This document shows positions 47,695 to 56,804 of a stretch of 64,000 nucleotides of DNA, in pieces. The DNA is taken from positions 28,029 to 92,028 of the forward strand of contig JAFYXN010000006.1 of assembly GCA_017546145.1 (NCBI GenBank), given 5' to 3'. The stretch comes from Clostridia bacterium (GTDB taxonomy: Bacteria > Bacillota > Clostridia > Monoglobales > Monoglobaceae). Position numbers and translations under genes: made by a program. The number at the start of each line of letters is the position of its first letter. Position 1 is the first letter of the stretch. Under the pieces are notes generated by a model. It saw nothing but the letters and a program-made list of their open reading frames with translations, made no database searches and was not told where the DNA came from.

Positions 47695-48963
47695 CTATTT
47701 TACCTCCTGTATAATCTTCTCAGAAAGAGCGTCTGCCGACAAGTCGGTTTCCGTTATCCCGCCGTTTGTCATATTTTTAAGATTTGCCGAGTTTTGTTCA
47801 AGCTCGGTATCACCTATTACTATGCTGAATTTTGAAGAAAGCTTATCTGCATACTTCATCTGAGCCTTAAGGCTTCTGCCGCACAAATCCTGCTGTGCAT
47901 GAATACCCTTCTGTCTGAGTTCAAATATCAGCTTCTGAGCAAATTTTTCGGCAGTCTCACCCATTGTTGCAACGAACAAATCGGGGACAGAATCAAACTC
48001 ATTTAGTTGCTCCTGCTGTTTTTTAAACACAAGGATAAGTCTTTCAAGACCTGCTGCAAAACCTATACCGTCTGCCGGTTTTCCGCCAAGCTCTTCAACC
48101 AAACCGCTGTAACGACCTCCGCCACACACTGTAGATTGTGCCCCTAATGCGTCCGAAACAAACTCAAAAACTGTTTTTGTGTAATAGTCAAGACCTCTTA
48201 CGATGTCGGGGTTGACTGTATATTCAACACCCATATTATCAAGCCGCTCCTTCACGCCTTCAAAATGAGTGCTGCAGTCCTCACAAAGATTGTCAATCAT
48301 CTTGGGTGCGTCCTTTGCAATACGGCTGCATATTTCAGACTTACAGTCTATAATTCGCATCGGGTTCTTCTCAAGTCTTTCAAGGCAGGTAGGGCAAAGC
48401 TCACCGCGGTAATTTTCAAAATATGCTCTGAGCTTTTGGTTGTAATCCTTCTTGCACACCGGGCAGCCAATGCTGTTTATGTTAAGACGGATGCCTGTCA
48501 GCTTAAGCTCTTTAAGAAACATATACGCAAGGGATATAACCTCTGCGTCGGTTGTTGGTGTACTTGCGCCAAAACATTCAATCCCGAACTGATGAAATTC
48601 ACGAAGTCTGCCCGACTGCGGCTTTTCATATCTGAAGCACGGAATTATATAGCTGAGTTTTGTCGGCTGCGGATTTGCATACAATGAATTTTCAATATAG
48701 CTGCGGACAAGCGTTGCTGTGCCCTCCGGCTTAAGGGTAATGCTTCTGCCGCCCTTGTCTTCAAAGGTATACATTTCTTTTTGAACAACGTCTGTTGTGT
48801 CCCCTACACCACGCTGAAAAAGCTCGGTGTGTTCAAACACGGGTGTTCTTATCTCTTTATAGCCGTAAAGCTCGCACACTCTGCGGGCTGTATTTTCAAT
48901 ATACTGCCACAGCTTGCTTTCCTCGGGCAGCACATCCTCTGTACCTCTTGGCTTTGTAATCAT
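47695..48963 (-). CDS. hisS: histidyl-tRNA synthetase
   Basis: Class II synthetase of 422 aa. The N-terminal RGTEDVLPEESKLWQYIENT, motif 2 (KLSYIIPCFRYEKPQSGRLREFHQFGIE), the histidine-A sequence (VRGLDYYTKTVFEFV), and motif 3 (ADGIGFAAGLERLILVF) are all present. The C-terminal anticodon domain ends in a short helix. It contains a four-Cys pair (CPVCKKDY, CPTCLERL), common in Firmicutes HisS. It lies between engB and aspS. Confidence 0.97.
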   Translation of the reverse strand: MITKPRGTEDVLPEESKLWQYIENTARRVCELYGYKEIRTPVFEHTELFQRGVGDTTDVVQKEMYTFEDKGGRSITLKPEGTATLVRSYIENSLYANPQPTKLSYIIPCFRYEKPQSGRLREFHQFGIECFGASTPTTDAEVISLAYMFLKELKLTGIRLNINSIGCPVCKKDYNQKLRAYFENYRGELCPTCLERLEKNPMRIIDCKSEICSRIAKDAPKMIDNLCEDCSTHFEGVKERLDNMGVEYTVNPDIVRGLDYYTKTVFEFVSDALGAQSTVCGGGRYSGLVEELGGKPADGIGFAAGLERLILVFKKQQEQLNEFDSVPDLFVATMGETAEKFAQKLIFELRQKGIHAQQDLCGRSLKAQMKYADKLSSKFSIVIGDTELEQNSANLKNMTNGGITETDLSADALSEKIIQEVK

Positions 48964-48990
48964 TTGTTAATTTCCTTTCTATCTCTGCTT

Positions 48991-49590
48991 TCAGCGTTTG
49001 TTTTCGCCTTTAAGCACATAATCAATCAGTTCAAGAACCTCATTTCTTCCTTCACGCGTTTCTGACGAAAACGGAATAAGAACGGATTCCTCTCCCAAAT
49101 TAAAATCTTCATAAATCGCTGTCAGGTTGCCCTCTATCTGCGACTTTTTAAGCTTGTCAAGCTTGGTTGCAACCACAAACGGCTCATAGTTGTACTGACA
49201 TATCCAGTCAAACATCATTTTGTCATCAGCTGTGGGCTTATGCCTTGCATCAACAAGCTGAATTACCTGAACAAGATTCTCGCGGCGCGAAAGATAATTT
49301 TCAATCATTCCTGCCCATTTTTCCTTTTCCTGTCTGGACACCTTTGCGTATCCGTAACCGGGAAGGTCAACAATTCTGTATTGTCCTGCCATGTCATAGA
49401 AGTTTATGGTTGCTGTCTTTCCGGGGGTGCTGCTTGTTCGTGCAAGGTTCTTGCGGTTTGCAAGACAGTTTATAAGCGATGACTTACCCACGTTTGATCG
49501 TCCCACCAAAGCAATCTCTGGAACATCTGCCGGCGGATACTGTTCATACTTTACTGCAGTGGTCAAAAGCGAAGCATTGATAAATTCCAT
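48991..49590 (-). CDS. engB: ribosome biogenesis GTPase YsxC/EngB
   Basis: An essential GTPase for 50S assembly. The 199-aa protein has G1 [12 protein letters not shown] (about residue 31), G2 in [15 protein letters not shown]3 [10 protein letters not shown] and G4 [10 protein letters not shown]. Its start lies inside the end of lon (28-bp overlap) with GGTGGAG as ribosome site. The pairing of lon and engB is common in Firmicutes. Confidence 0.96.
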   Translation of the reverse strand: MEFINASLLTTAVKYEQYPPADVPEIALVGRSNVGKSSLINCLANRKNLARTSSTPGKTATINFYDMAGQYRIVDLPGYGYAKVSRQEKEKWAGMIENYLSRRENLVQVIQLVDARHKPTADDKMMFDWICQYNYEPFVVATKLDKLKKSQIEGNLTAIYEDFNLGEESVLIPFSSETREGRNEVLELIDYVLKGENKR

Positions 49591-51914
49591 TTTTCTCCAC
49601 CTCCGCTAAGAGCATTTTCAAGGACAGTCTTCATATCCTTTGCAAAAACAAATTCTATTTCTGTTTTTATTTTTTCAGGAAGCTCCTCAAAATCCTTTTT
49701 ATTTTCAAAAGGAATTATTATCTTGCGTATTCCCATACGGTATGCCGCAAGCGACTTTTCACGCAGACCGCCGATTGCAAGAACTCTGCCGCGAAGCGTG
49801 ATTTCGCCGGTCATTGCCACATTGCGACTTACACTTTCGCCTGTCAGGGCAGAAATAAGTGCTGTTGCCATTGTAATTCCGGCAGAAGGTCCGTCCTTGG
49901 GGATTGCACCGTCTGGAACATGAATGTGTATATCCTTCTCTTTGTAGAAATCTGCATCAAGTCCAAAAGCTTCACAGTTTGCCCTGATAAAGCTGAGTGC
50001 TGCTCTTGCAGATTCCTTCATTACATCGCCCAGGTTTCCGGTAAGTTCAAGCTTACCTGTGCCCTTCATGGTATTGACCTCTATATACAAGGTGTCACCG
50101 CCGACCTGAGTCCACGCAAGACCTGTTGCCATGCCAACCATGTCATCTTTTTGTATATGGTCATATAAATAAACCCTGCCGCCAAGATATTTTTTAAGTG
50201 TACCTTCATTAACTGTTATGCTTTCTTTATTTTCTTCAACAATCTCTTTTGCAGCCTTTCGGCAGATTGCCGCAAGCTTGCGTTCCAGACTTCTTACACC
50301 TGATTCACGGGTATATCCTTCAACAATAAGCCTGATTGATTTATCCGGAATTTTAAGCGTTTTTGCTGTCAGTCCGTTTTCTTTGCGCTGCTTTGGAAGC
50401 AGATATTTTTTTGCAATACTGAGTTTTTCAATATCTGTGTATCCGGAAATCTCGATTATATCCATTCTGTCATAAAGCGGCGCAGGTATATTCTCGACAG
50501 AGTTTGCCGTTGTTACAAACAACACCTGCGACAAATCAAACGGAAGCTCAAGAAAATGGTCACGGAACGCTTTGTTTTGCTCGGGGTCAAGAACCTCAAG
50601 CATCGCCGCTGTTGGGTCACCTCGAAAGTCACTTGACATTTTGTCAATTTCGTCAAGCAAAACCAAAGGGTTCTTACTTCCTGCCTGTTTTAAAGCGGCA
50701 ACAATGCGTCCGGGCATAGCACCCACATAAGTCTTTCTGTGCCCTCGTATCTCAGCTTCGTTTTGTATACCGCCAAGGCTGACCCTGACATACTTTCTGC
50801 CAAGCGACTCAGCCAAGGACCTTGCAATTGAGGTCTTGCCCGTTCCCGGAGGTCCTGCCAGACAAATTATAGAACCTTTTGCATCCTCTGACAAGCACTT
50901 CACTGCCAGATATTCTAAAATCCGTTCCTTTACCTTTTCAAGACCATAATGGTCGCGGTCAAGGATTTCTTTTGCCTTTTTTATATCTGTATTTTCTTCT
51001 GTTGTTATCTCCCAAGGCATTGCCAGAACTGTTTCGATATAGTTCTCAATTAAGCCATACTCCTGCGACATCATGGAAAGTCTGGACAGTCTGCCCAGCT
51101 CCTCCTCAAGCTTTTCGGTAACCTCTTTGGGAAGGCTCCGTTTTTTCATTTTACTGCGATAGTCCTCTGCCTCAGCCTGACCTGACTCAAAGTCGCCAAG
51201 CTCCTCCTGAATTACCTTCATTTGTTCACGCAGAATATAGTCACGCTGGTTTTTGTCAAGGCTGGTTTTAAGCTTTGACATAACGCCCTGTTCAACCTCT
51301 AATATATTGTTCTCGTTTTCCATAAGAGCAATAAGCTTTTCCATTCTTGCTCTTACATCAAGTTCTTCTAACACACGCTGCTTATCCTGCGGCTTTAAAG
51401 GAAAGTTGGACGCTGTAATATCCGCCAGCTGTCCTGCGTCCTCTATCTCCATCATGGATGCCATTATCTCGGGATTGATTTTTTCGTAAAGGTTGAAATA
51501 ATCCGTCAATAAATGCTGGATTTTGCGCATAAGCACCTGTTCCTGCAAGAAATCCTCACAAGGAATATCCGACTTTTCGTTAACAGATACGTGAACAACC
51601 TTATCACCGTCATAGTATCTTGTAATTCCGGCACGGCTGATGCCTTCTATAAGAACTCTAAGATTTCCGTCAGGAAGTCTTAGTATTTGTCTGATTTCAG
51701 CCACAACACCAATCTTTGAGATTTCATCGCGCTCGGGATTTTCAACAAAGCTGTCCTTCTGGTAGCTGAGAAAAACAAGCTGAGAATCCGCCATCGCTTC
51801 TTCAACTGCTGCTATGGATTTTTTTCTGCCCACATCAAAATGCAAAACCATTCCCGGAAAGACCGTAAGACCTCTTAAGGGGATCAGGGGCAGCTTATAT
51901 CTCTTGTTTGCCAT
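49563..51914 (-). CDS. lon: ATP-dependent protease Lon
   Basis: Lon (783 aa) degrades misfolded and regulatory proteins. The N-terminal substrate domain begins [20 protein letters not shown]. The AAA+ module has Walker [10 protein letters not shown] (about residue 350) and Walker [11 protein letters not shown]. The proteolytic domain has the Ser in [12 protein letters not shown] and the Lys in [13 protein letters not shown]. It is the first gene of the lon-engB-hisS-aspS-DUF4340-tyrS-valS run, behind a near-consensus promoter and a long palindrome. Confidence 0.97.
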   Translation of the reverse strand: MANKRYKLPLIPLRGLTVFPGMVLHFDVGRKKSIAAVEEAMADSQLVFLSYQKDSFVENPERDEISKIGVVAEIRQILRLPDGNLRVLIEGISRAGITRYYDGDKVVHVSVNEKSDIPCEDFLQEQVLMRKIQHLLTDYFNLYEKINPEIMASMMEIEDAGQLADITASNFPLKPQDKQRVLEELDVRARMEKLIALMENENNILEVEQGVMSKLKTSLDKNQRDYILREQMKVIQEELGDFESGQAEAEDYRSKMKKRSLPKEVTEKLEEELGRLSRLSMMSQEYGLIENYIETVLAMPWEITTEENTDIKKAKEILDRDHYGLEKVKERILEYLAVKCLSEDAKGSIICLAGPPGTGKTSIARSLAESLGRKYVRVSLGGIQNEAEIRGHRKTYVGAMPGRIVAALKQAGSKNPLVLLDEIDKMSSDFRGDPTAAMLEVLDPEQNKAFRDHFLELPFDLSQVLFVTTANSVENIPAPLYDRMDIIEISGYTDIEKLSIAKKYLLPKQRKENGLTAKTLKIPDKSIRLIVEGYTRESGVRSLERKLAAICRKAAKEIVEENKESITVNEGTLKKYLGGRVYLYDHIQKDDMVGMATGLAWTQVGGDTLYIEVNTMKGTGKLELTGNLGDVMKESARAALSFIRANCEAFGLDADFYKEKDIHIHVPDGAIPKDGPSAGITMATALISALTGESVSRNVAMTGEITLRGRVLAIGGLREKSLAAYRMGIRKIIIPFENKKDFEELPEKIKTEIEFVFAKDMKTVLENALSGGGEKWNLSMLRF

Positions 51915-51934
51915 GAAACTATTTTCACCCTTCC

Positions 51935-51960
51935 ATGGGCAAATATCATATTTTGCCCAT
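51935..51960. promoter_or_regulatory. palindrome in the lon leader
   Basis: A dyad with arms ATGGGCAAA and TTTGCCCAT, about 10 bp each around a 6-bp centre, lies between the lon promoter and its ribosome site. It does not match CIRCE or the CtsR operator. It could be a repressor site or an RNA hairpin in the leader. Confidence 0.6.
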
Positions 51961-51969
51961 TATCAGTAT

Positions 51970-51998
51970 ATTATACTATTTTTCTCAGAAAATATCAA
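51970..51998 (-). promoter_or_regulatory. sigma-A promoter of the lon operon
   Basis: On the minus strand TTGATA (51993-51998), a 17-bp spacer and TATAAT (51970-51975), about 55 bp before the lon start codon. Confidence 0.85.
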
Positions 51999-52111
51999 CC
52001 CCCTACCACCTAAATATTCCAAAAATTCATGGCATATTTTATAATTTTTTTCATATTTGAATAAATAAACAGTTAATGGGAAAAATTTAATTGCAAATAT
52101 TTCCAAAATCC

Positions 52112-52140
52112 TTGCAAAAGTTCAAGTTTTATAGTATACT
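52112..52140 (+). promoter_or_regulatory. candidate promoter of the RNase J gene
   Basis: TTGCAA (52112-52117), a 17-bp spacer and TATACT (52135-52140) leave a leader of about 75 nt. Between this and the lon promoter (52000-52110) I see only AT-rich sequence. Confidence 0.6.
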
Positions 52141-52221
52141 TAATTTTATCATATAATTTTCAGATCCACTCTCTGATTATTATGACGGAACGGCTAAAAT
52201 TTTAGAAACGGAGGATATTTT

Positions 52222-53886
52222 GTGCAAAAAAGTAAAAAAATTAAAATAACGCCGCTCGGAGGTCTGCATGAGATCGGAAAAAACATGACAGTCTTCGAGT
52301 ATGGGAGTGACCTGCTTATTCTTGACTGCGGCTTAGCTTTCCCCGACGACGATATGTTGGGTGTGGATATGGTTATTCCCGATATAACCTACCTTCAAAA
52401 GCATAAGAACAGAATTCGCGGAATTGTACTCACTCACGGTCACGAGGACCACATCGGCGCCATTCCTTATGTTCTTAAGGAGTTTAATGTTCCCGTGTTC
52501 GGAACAAAGCTCACCTTGGGTATTTTAAAGAACAAGCTGGCCGAGCATGGTATATTAAATTCAACAAGTCTTAACGTAGTAAACCCGGGTGAAACCTTCT
52601 CGCTTGGGGATTTCAAGATTGAGTTTATTCGTTCAAACCACAGCATAGCAGATGCTGTTGCGGTTGCCCTTCACACCCCTGCAGGGGTTGTGCTTCATAC
52701 AGGCGACTTCAAAATTGACACAACACCAATTGACGGTGAAATGATTGACCTTGGCAGAATTGGCGAGCTTGGAAAAAAAGGCGTGCTTCTTCTGATGTCT
52801 GACAGCACCAATGCAGAACGCCGCGGCTATACCATGAGCGAGCGTACTGTAGGAACAACCTTTGACAGCGTATTTGAAAACTGCACCAAGCGAATTTTTG
52901 TTGCAACATTTGCATCAAACATCCACAGAATGCAGCAGATTATAAACGCAGCTGTCAAACACGGCAGAAAGGTTGCTGTATCCGGTCGCAGTATGGAAAA
53001 CGTTCTTGCTGCAGCAATCGAGCTTGGGTATATGAACATTCCCAAAAACACTCTTATCAGCCTTGACGAAATAGGCAGATATACAAAAGAACAACTGGTT
53101 ATTATAACAACCGGAAGTCAGGGCGAGACAATGTCTGCACTTTCAAGAATGGCATATTCAGGACACAAAAAAGTCAATATTGAAGCAGACGACCTTGTAA
53201 TCATTTCTGCAAGTCCCATTCCGGGTAACGAAAAGGCAATCTCAAATGTTATAAACGAGCTTTTGAAGCATGGGGCTGAGGTTATATATGAATCCTTGGC
53301 AGACGTACATGTTTCAGGACATGCGTGTCAGGAAGAGCTTAAAATAATTCTTGCGCTTGCCAAACCGAAATACTTTATGCCTGTTCACGGAGAATTTAAA
53401 CATCTTAGCCGCCACAGAGACCTTGCGCTTCAGGTTGGCATGAGTCCCAAGAACATCTTTATGATGGAAAACGGTAAAATGCTTGAGGTTACCAAAACTT
53501 CCGCAAAAGTTGTAGGAACTGTTCCTTCAGGCAGAGTTTTGGTTGACGGTCTTGGCGTCGGGGATGTTGGCAACATTGTTCTTCGTGACAGAAAGCATCT
53601 TGCCGAAGATGGAATTATCATTGTTGTAATGACCATTGACCAGGAGATGAAGGCTGCCGTTGCAGGACCTGATATTATTTCCCGAGGCTTTGTTTATGTG
53701 CGCGAGTCGGAAGACCTTATGGAAAGTATGCGCATAAAGGCAGCCGAAGTTGTTGACGAATGTTTAAGCCACAACACACTTGATTGGGCAAGCCTGAAGT
53801 CACATCTTAAAAACGAACTTGGCGGATTTATCTTTGCCAAAACAAAAAGAAAGCCCATGATACTTCCGGTAATCATGGACGTTTAA
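52222..53886 (+). CDS. rnj: ribonuclease J
   Basis: A metallo-beta-lactamase/beta-CASP exo- and endoribonuclease central to mRNA turnover in Firmicutes. The 554-aa protein has the HTHGHEDH metal motif (VLTHGHEDHIGAIPY, near residue 75), FIRSNHSIADAVAVAL, LHTGDFKID, and the beta-CASP motifs (MSDSTNAERRGYTMSE, VSGRSMENV, HVSGHACQEE). The C-terminal domain is present. The start is GTG 52222, preceded by CGGAGG. Whether it is RnjA or RnjB cannot be decided here. Confidence 0.95.
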   Translation: MQKSKKIKITPLGGLHEIGKNMTVFEYGSDLLILDCGLAFPDDDMLGVDMVIPDITYLQKHKNRIRGIVLTHGHEDHIGAIPYVLKEFNVPVFGTKLTLGILKNKLAEHGILNSTSLNVVNPGETFSLGDFKIEFIRSNHSIADAVAVALHTPAGVVLHTGDFKIDTTPIDGEMIDLGRIGELGKKGVLLLMSDSTNAERRGYTMSERTVGTTFDSVFENCTKRIFVATFASNIHRMQQIINAAVKHGRKVAVSGRSMENVLAAAIELGYMNIPKNTLISLDEIGRYTKEQLVIITTGSQGETMSALSRMAYSGHKKVNIEADDLVIISASPIPGNEKAISNVINELLKHGAEVIYESLADVHVSGHACQEELKIILALAKPKYFMPVHGEFKHLSRHRDLALQVGMSPKNIFMMENGKMLEVTKTSAKVVGTVPSGRVLVDGLGVGDVGNIVLRDRKHLAEDGIIIVVMTIDQEMKAAVAGPDIISRGFVYVRESEDLMESMRIKAAEVVDECLSHNTLDWASLKSHLKNELGGFIFAKTKRKPMILPVIMDV

Positions 53887-53898
53887 AGCAAAACATTT

Positions 53899-53940
53899 TG
53901 AAATTAAGTCGGTGAATTAATTTTTACCGGCTTAAATTAT
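53899..53940 (+). terminator. candidate terminator after RNase J
   Basis: AATTAAGTCGGT / ACCGGCTTAAATT imperfect stem with a 12-nt loop, about 15 bp after the stop codon; the downstream T-run is poor. Confidence 0.55.
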
Positions 53941-54009
53941 ATAAAAGTCTTTAAAAACATTTTACACTGTGATATAATTATTTTATGCAAAAATAAGGAG
54001 GTAAAATTC

Positions 54010-54869
54010 ATGCTTCTTGTAACTAATACCGGCGCCTTATCCGCAAGGTTTGGTGATAAAAAAGCAATAGAAATGTTTGCGGCTGCAGGCTTTGACGCAC
54101 TGGATTGCTCATTAACAAATGAAAAATCACTTCTTTTAAATGATGGGTTCAGAGAATATGCTGCAAAACTGAGAAAGTTTGCAGAAGACAACGGTATTTT
54201 CTTTGTCCAAGCACATGCGCCTATGCCCTATGCAAATGAATTTTCCGAATTTTTTTCCAAAAGAAAGTATCAAACAATAACAGCAATGGAGTCTGCATCT
54301 ATTTTGGGGGCAACAGTAATTATTGTTCATCCTTTGCAATGGGGCCGTATAAAGACACTAAATCAGATGTTTATGATATTAACATGAGCTTTTACAAAGA
54401 GCTTATCCCTTATGCCGAAAAATTTGGAATAAAAATAGCCTGCGAAAACATATTTCAAACTACAGATTCAGGCATCGCAGACGGCGCCTGCGCAGACCCC
54501 AGTGAGTTTAATAAATACATAGACGATATTGCAAATCCATACTTTACGGCATGTCTTGACCTTGGACACTGTAACGTCACAGGCAGAAAGGCGCAGAACG
54601 TGCTGCGTACTATGGGTGCAAACCGTATAACCGCACTGCACATCCACGATAATGACGGATTTACCGACCTTCACCATCTGCCTTTAACAGTTTCTATGGA
54701 ATGGGATGAAATTTGTAAAGCGATTGCCGAAATTGGTTATAAAGGAAATTTCACCTACGAAGCCGATGGATTTCTAAACGCCTATTCTGATGAATTTATA
54801 CCCACTGCACTTAAGTTTATGCATGACACCGGCAGGTATCTGATTTCAAATATTATGAACAAACAATAA
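54010..54869 (+). pseudogene. sugar phosphate isomerase/epimerase (AP endonuclease 2-like TIM barrel), frameshifted
   Basis: One gene split by a frame change near 54340. The first frame gives a normal N-terminal half (FAAAGFDALDCSL, VQAHAPMPYA, GATVIIVHPLQWG) and then stops; the second continues PYKDTKSDVYDIN with ACENIF, CLDLGHCNVTG, LHIHDNDG and FTYEADGF, the metal-binding pattern of the xylose isomerase-like barrel. Adding one G to the GGGG run at 54340-54343 restores a 286-aa protein. The ATG follows AAGGAGG. It may be a true mutation or a homopolymer sequencing error. The substrate is unknown. Confidence 0.85.
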
Positions 54870-54876
54870 ATTTTAA

Positions 54877-54919
54877 TACGCCCGCCTAAGTCAGGCAAAA
54901 TCTGACTTAGGCGGGCGGT
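54877..54919 (+). terminator. strong terminator after the TIM-barrel gene
   Basis: CGCCCGCCTAAGTCAG / CTGACTTAGGCGGGCG, a 16-bp perfect stem with a 7-nt loop. The following sequence (GTCTATATTT) has only a short T-run. It also faces the minus-strand gene ending at 54957. Confidence 0.85.
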
Positions 54920-54956
54920 CTATATTTAATATGCTTGCGTTCTTGATGCTATAAAA

Positions 54957-55298
54957 TTATAAACGGATAAACCGAATACCAATCCGATAATTGCCTGCTT
55001 TATAAAAAACTCCTATTTTTCTTCTTGCAATTACGAAAAGCAAAACTGCCGCACATACAGCAACAAAAATATAATTATTCATTGAATTTTCAAGAGGTAT
55101 GTGTGCTGTTGCTTCATCGGACAAAACATCATACAGCCTTATATAATCTGCATTACTTATGTCCTATTGGGAGGTTACAGCTGACGATGTTTCATACTGG
55201 TGACAAAAAACTCTGCCTTTATTATTAATCCAAACCGCTGTACGCGTCACAGGCAGTATAACCGCAATAAAACATATAAAACAAATTAGCTTTTTCAT
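54957..55298 (-). pseudogene. small secreted/membrane protein gene with an in-frame TAG
   Basis: A 114-codon frame starts at ATG 55298 with a signal-like segment (MKKLICFICFIAVILPVTRTA). It is open except for TAG at codon 45 (55164-55166). After the stop it continues sensibly with DISNADYIRLYDVLSDEATA, then a membrane helix (NNYIFVAVCAAVLLFVIARRK) and ends at TAA 54957. It lies 12 bp downstream of the lipoprotein gene, so it was probably its operon partner. A point mutation or a sequencing error is likely; the family is not recognised. Confidence 0.65.
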
Positions 55299-55310
55299 AT
55301 TCCGCGCCCC

Positions 55311-56273
55311 CTACTCAACAGTAAAGTACACTTCATAAAGCTCCTCACCATAGCCTCCGGCTTCTCTGAAATCCATAATCTCTTTGCTTAAACGATAAAA
55401 GCCGGGCGAAAGCTCACCATAAAGATACTTCCAATTCACTTCAAGTTTTGTTATGTCATTCTTTTTAATTTCATAAGCAAGGCTGTTCCATACAGGATTA
55501 TCAAATTTAGCTTTAACATTCTGCCATTCATCCTCCACAGTGGTTTCAAGCCTATATGCCGCACCTGTCTGAAGCTCTCCTGTGGGGCTGCCGCCAAATT
55601 GTTCAATTTTTATTGTCATGCCGGTTTTTGTTACATCTTCAGAATAAAGAGTAATTCCCCATTTGTCACTTGTTCTGATTCTGTTATAAGATATACGCGC
55701 ATCGGCTTCAGAATTTGCTTTTACAGAACTTAACATCGGAGCATATACATCATTCAGAGTAACACTTCTACTGTCGGTCAAAACCACTATCTCGCTGTCA
55801 ACAGCTGCATTATTTAAACGACCTTTTATGTAGAAACAATACTTATAATCAGTGAGATTTTCAGGAATATTATTGTACTTTTTAAAAATTACCCATTTGC
55901 CGTCAACATTGACCTCTTTGGTAATGCTGGTTGCGTGCTGAAAGCCCTCTGCATCAAAATTTGATTCTCCTGATTTATGAGGGATTTCATCTTCCCCGAC
56001 AGTTTTCTTAAGTTCACCGTCCATCGTCCCGCATCGTGGAGTTCTGTCAGGCGAAAGGCCTGAATCATAATAAAGCTCTCCATCAACATTAAACATTCGT
56101 ACAGAATTTTTCTCATACTGTTCGGCAAACCGTTCTTTTACCTTTCCGCCGTTTTCTGTGACTAATATGGCTGTAGGGCCGTCAGCACCGCCAACCACTC
56201 CGATGTGAGCATTATCACAGGCTGCAAGCAAAAAGCAACACATTATTATGGTTATTGTAAAAATTCTTTTCAT
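55311..56273 (-). CDS. lipoprotein with GGADGPT motif and C-terminal Ig-like domain
   Basis: A 320-aa lipoprotein: signal peptide with lipobox CCFLLAAC (Cys near residue 19). The mature protein starts DNAHIGVVGGADGPTAILVT, a motif best known from the beta subunit of Na+-translocating decarboxylases. The middle (about 60-200) is unassigned. The C-terminal 110 residues (WGITLYSEDVTKTGMTIKIE to YGELSPGFYRLSKE) resemble the bacterial Ig-like domain Big_14. It is probably a surface sensor or binding protein; function unknown. Codon 1 follows GGAGG. Confidence 0.75.
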   Translation of the reverse strand: MKRIFTITIIMCCFLLAACDNAHIGVVGGADGPTAILVTENGGKVKERFAEQYEKNSVRMFNVDGELYYDSGLSPDRTPRCGTMDGELKKTVGEDEIPHKSGESNFDAEGFQHATSITKEVNVDGKWVIFKKYNNIPENLTDYKYCFYIKGRLNNAAVDSEIVVLTDSRSVTLNDVYAPMLSSVKANSEADARISYNRIRTSDKWGITLYSEDVTKTGMTIKIEQFGGSPTGELQTGAAYRLETTVEDEWQNVKAKFDNPVWNSLAYEIKKNDITKLEVNWKYLYGELSPGFYRLSKEIMDFREAGGYGEELYEVYFTVE

Positions 56274-56408
56274 AGGATTGCCTCCTTTTATGTTATTAGA
56301 ATAGTAAGGTAAAAGTTTCCTTTAATTGTAATACCATTTAAAAATAATAAAGGTTGCATTTAAGTACAAATAAATTCGTTTTATACACTCAAGCCGCACT
56401 TAAAACAA

Positions 56409-56438
56409 TTATAGAATTAGTGTACGATTTAGATGCCA
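56409..56438 (+). repeat. orphan copy of the cassette boundary core
   Basis: TGTACGATTTAGATGCC at 56421-56437 matches the right half of the array boundary repeats (15 of 17 to repeat E; TAGATGCC as in B, C and D). It is preceded by TTATAGAATTAG instead of TATATAAAGAC. It is 46 kb from the array and directly precedes the multi-hairpin element. Confidence 0.6.
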
Positions 56439-56442
56439 CCCT

Positions 56443-56655
56443 TTTTGTCGATATGCAAACTAAAGTTTGCTCGATATTTTTACTCCGTAAAATCGATATG
56501 TTTTTCGCTTTGCTCAAAACTCGATATGATATAAATCTCGTTGCCTAAAGGCAACATATCGAGTGCGTTAGCACATATCGAGTCATTTATGACATATCGA
56601 AAATCTCACAAGAGATTTATATCGACGATTTCATCTTCGATGAAATCATTATAAG
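56443..56655. repeat. noncoding multi-hairpin element with CGATAT punctuation
   Basis: About 210 bp made of six to eight small hairpins, each bounded by CGATAT or its complement ATATCG. Stems include GCAAACT/AGTTTGC, TTTTAC/GTAAAA, GTTGCC/GGCAAC, TCTC/GAGA and ATTTCATC/GATGAAAT. The punctuating word reads CGATAT in the left half and ATATCG in the right half, so the whole can also fold as one long structure. No reading frame fits it. The flanking 56274-56400 and 56655-56740 are AT-rich with no gene. Confidence 0.75.
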
Positions 56656-56742
56656 TTATTTTACAGCATTTTTCAATATAATTATAACTGAATTAGCAAA
56701 CTGCTTTTTTAAAAATTTCTTTTCCAATAAATTATATTGCGC

Positions 56743-56780
56743 AAAAAAACACCTCCACGCTTCGCTTGAAGCGCAGAGGT
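56743..56780 (-). terminator. terminator of the cation antiporter gene
   Basis: ACCTCTGCGCTTC / GAAGCGTGGAGGT stem with an AAGC loop and GTTTTTTT on the minus strand, 25 bp after the stop codon. Confidence 0.9.
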
Positions 56781-56804
56781 AAAATTTATGTTGTACTTTT
56801 GCGG

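Noticed and set aside
40619..48963. T-box leaders before valS, tyrS, aspS or hisS
   Set aside because: The gaps between these genes are 0-31 bp, so there is no room for a T-box; they appear co-transcribed from the lon promoter.
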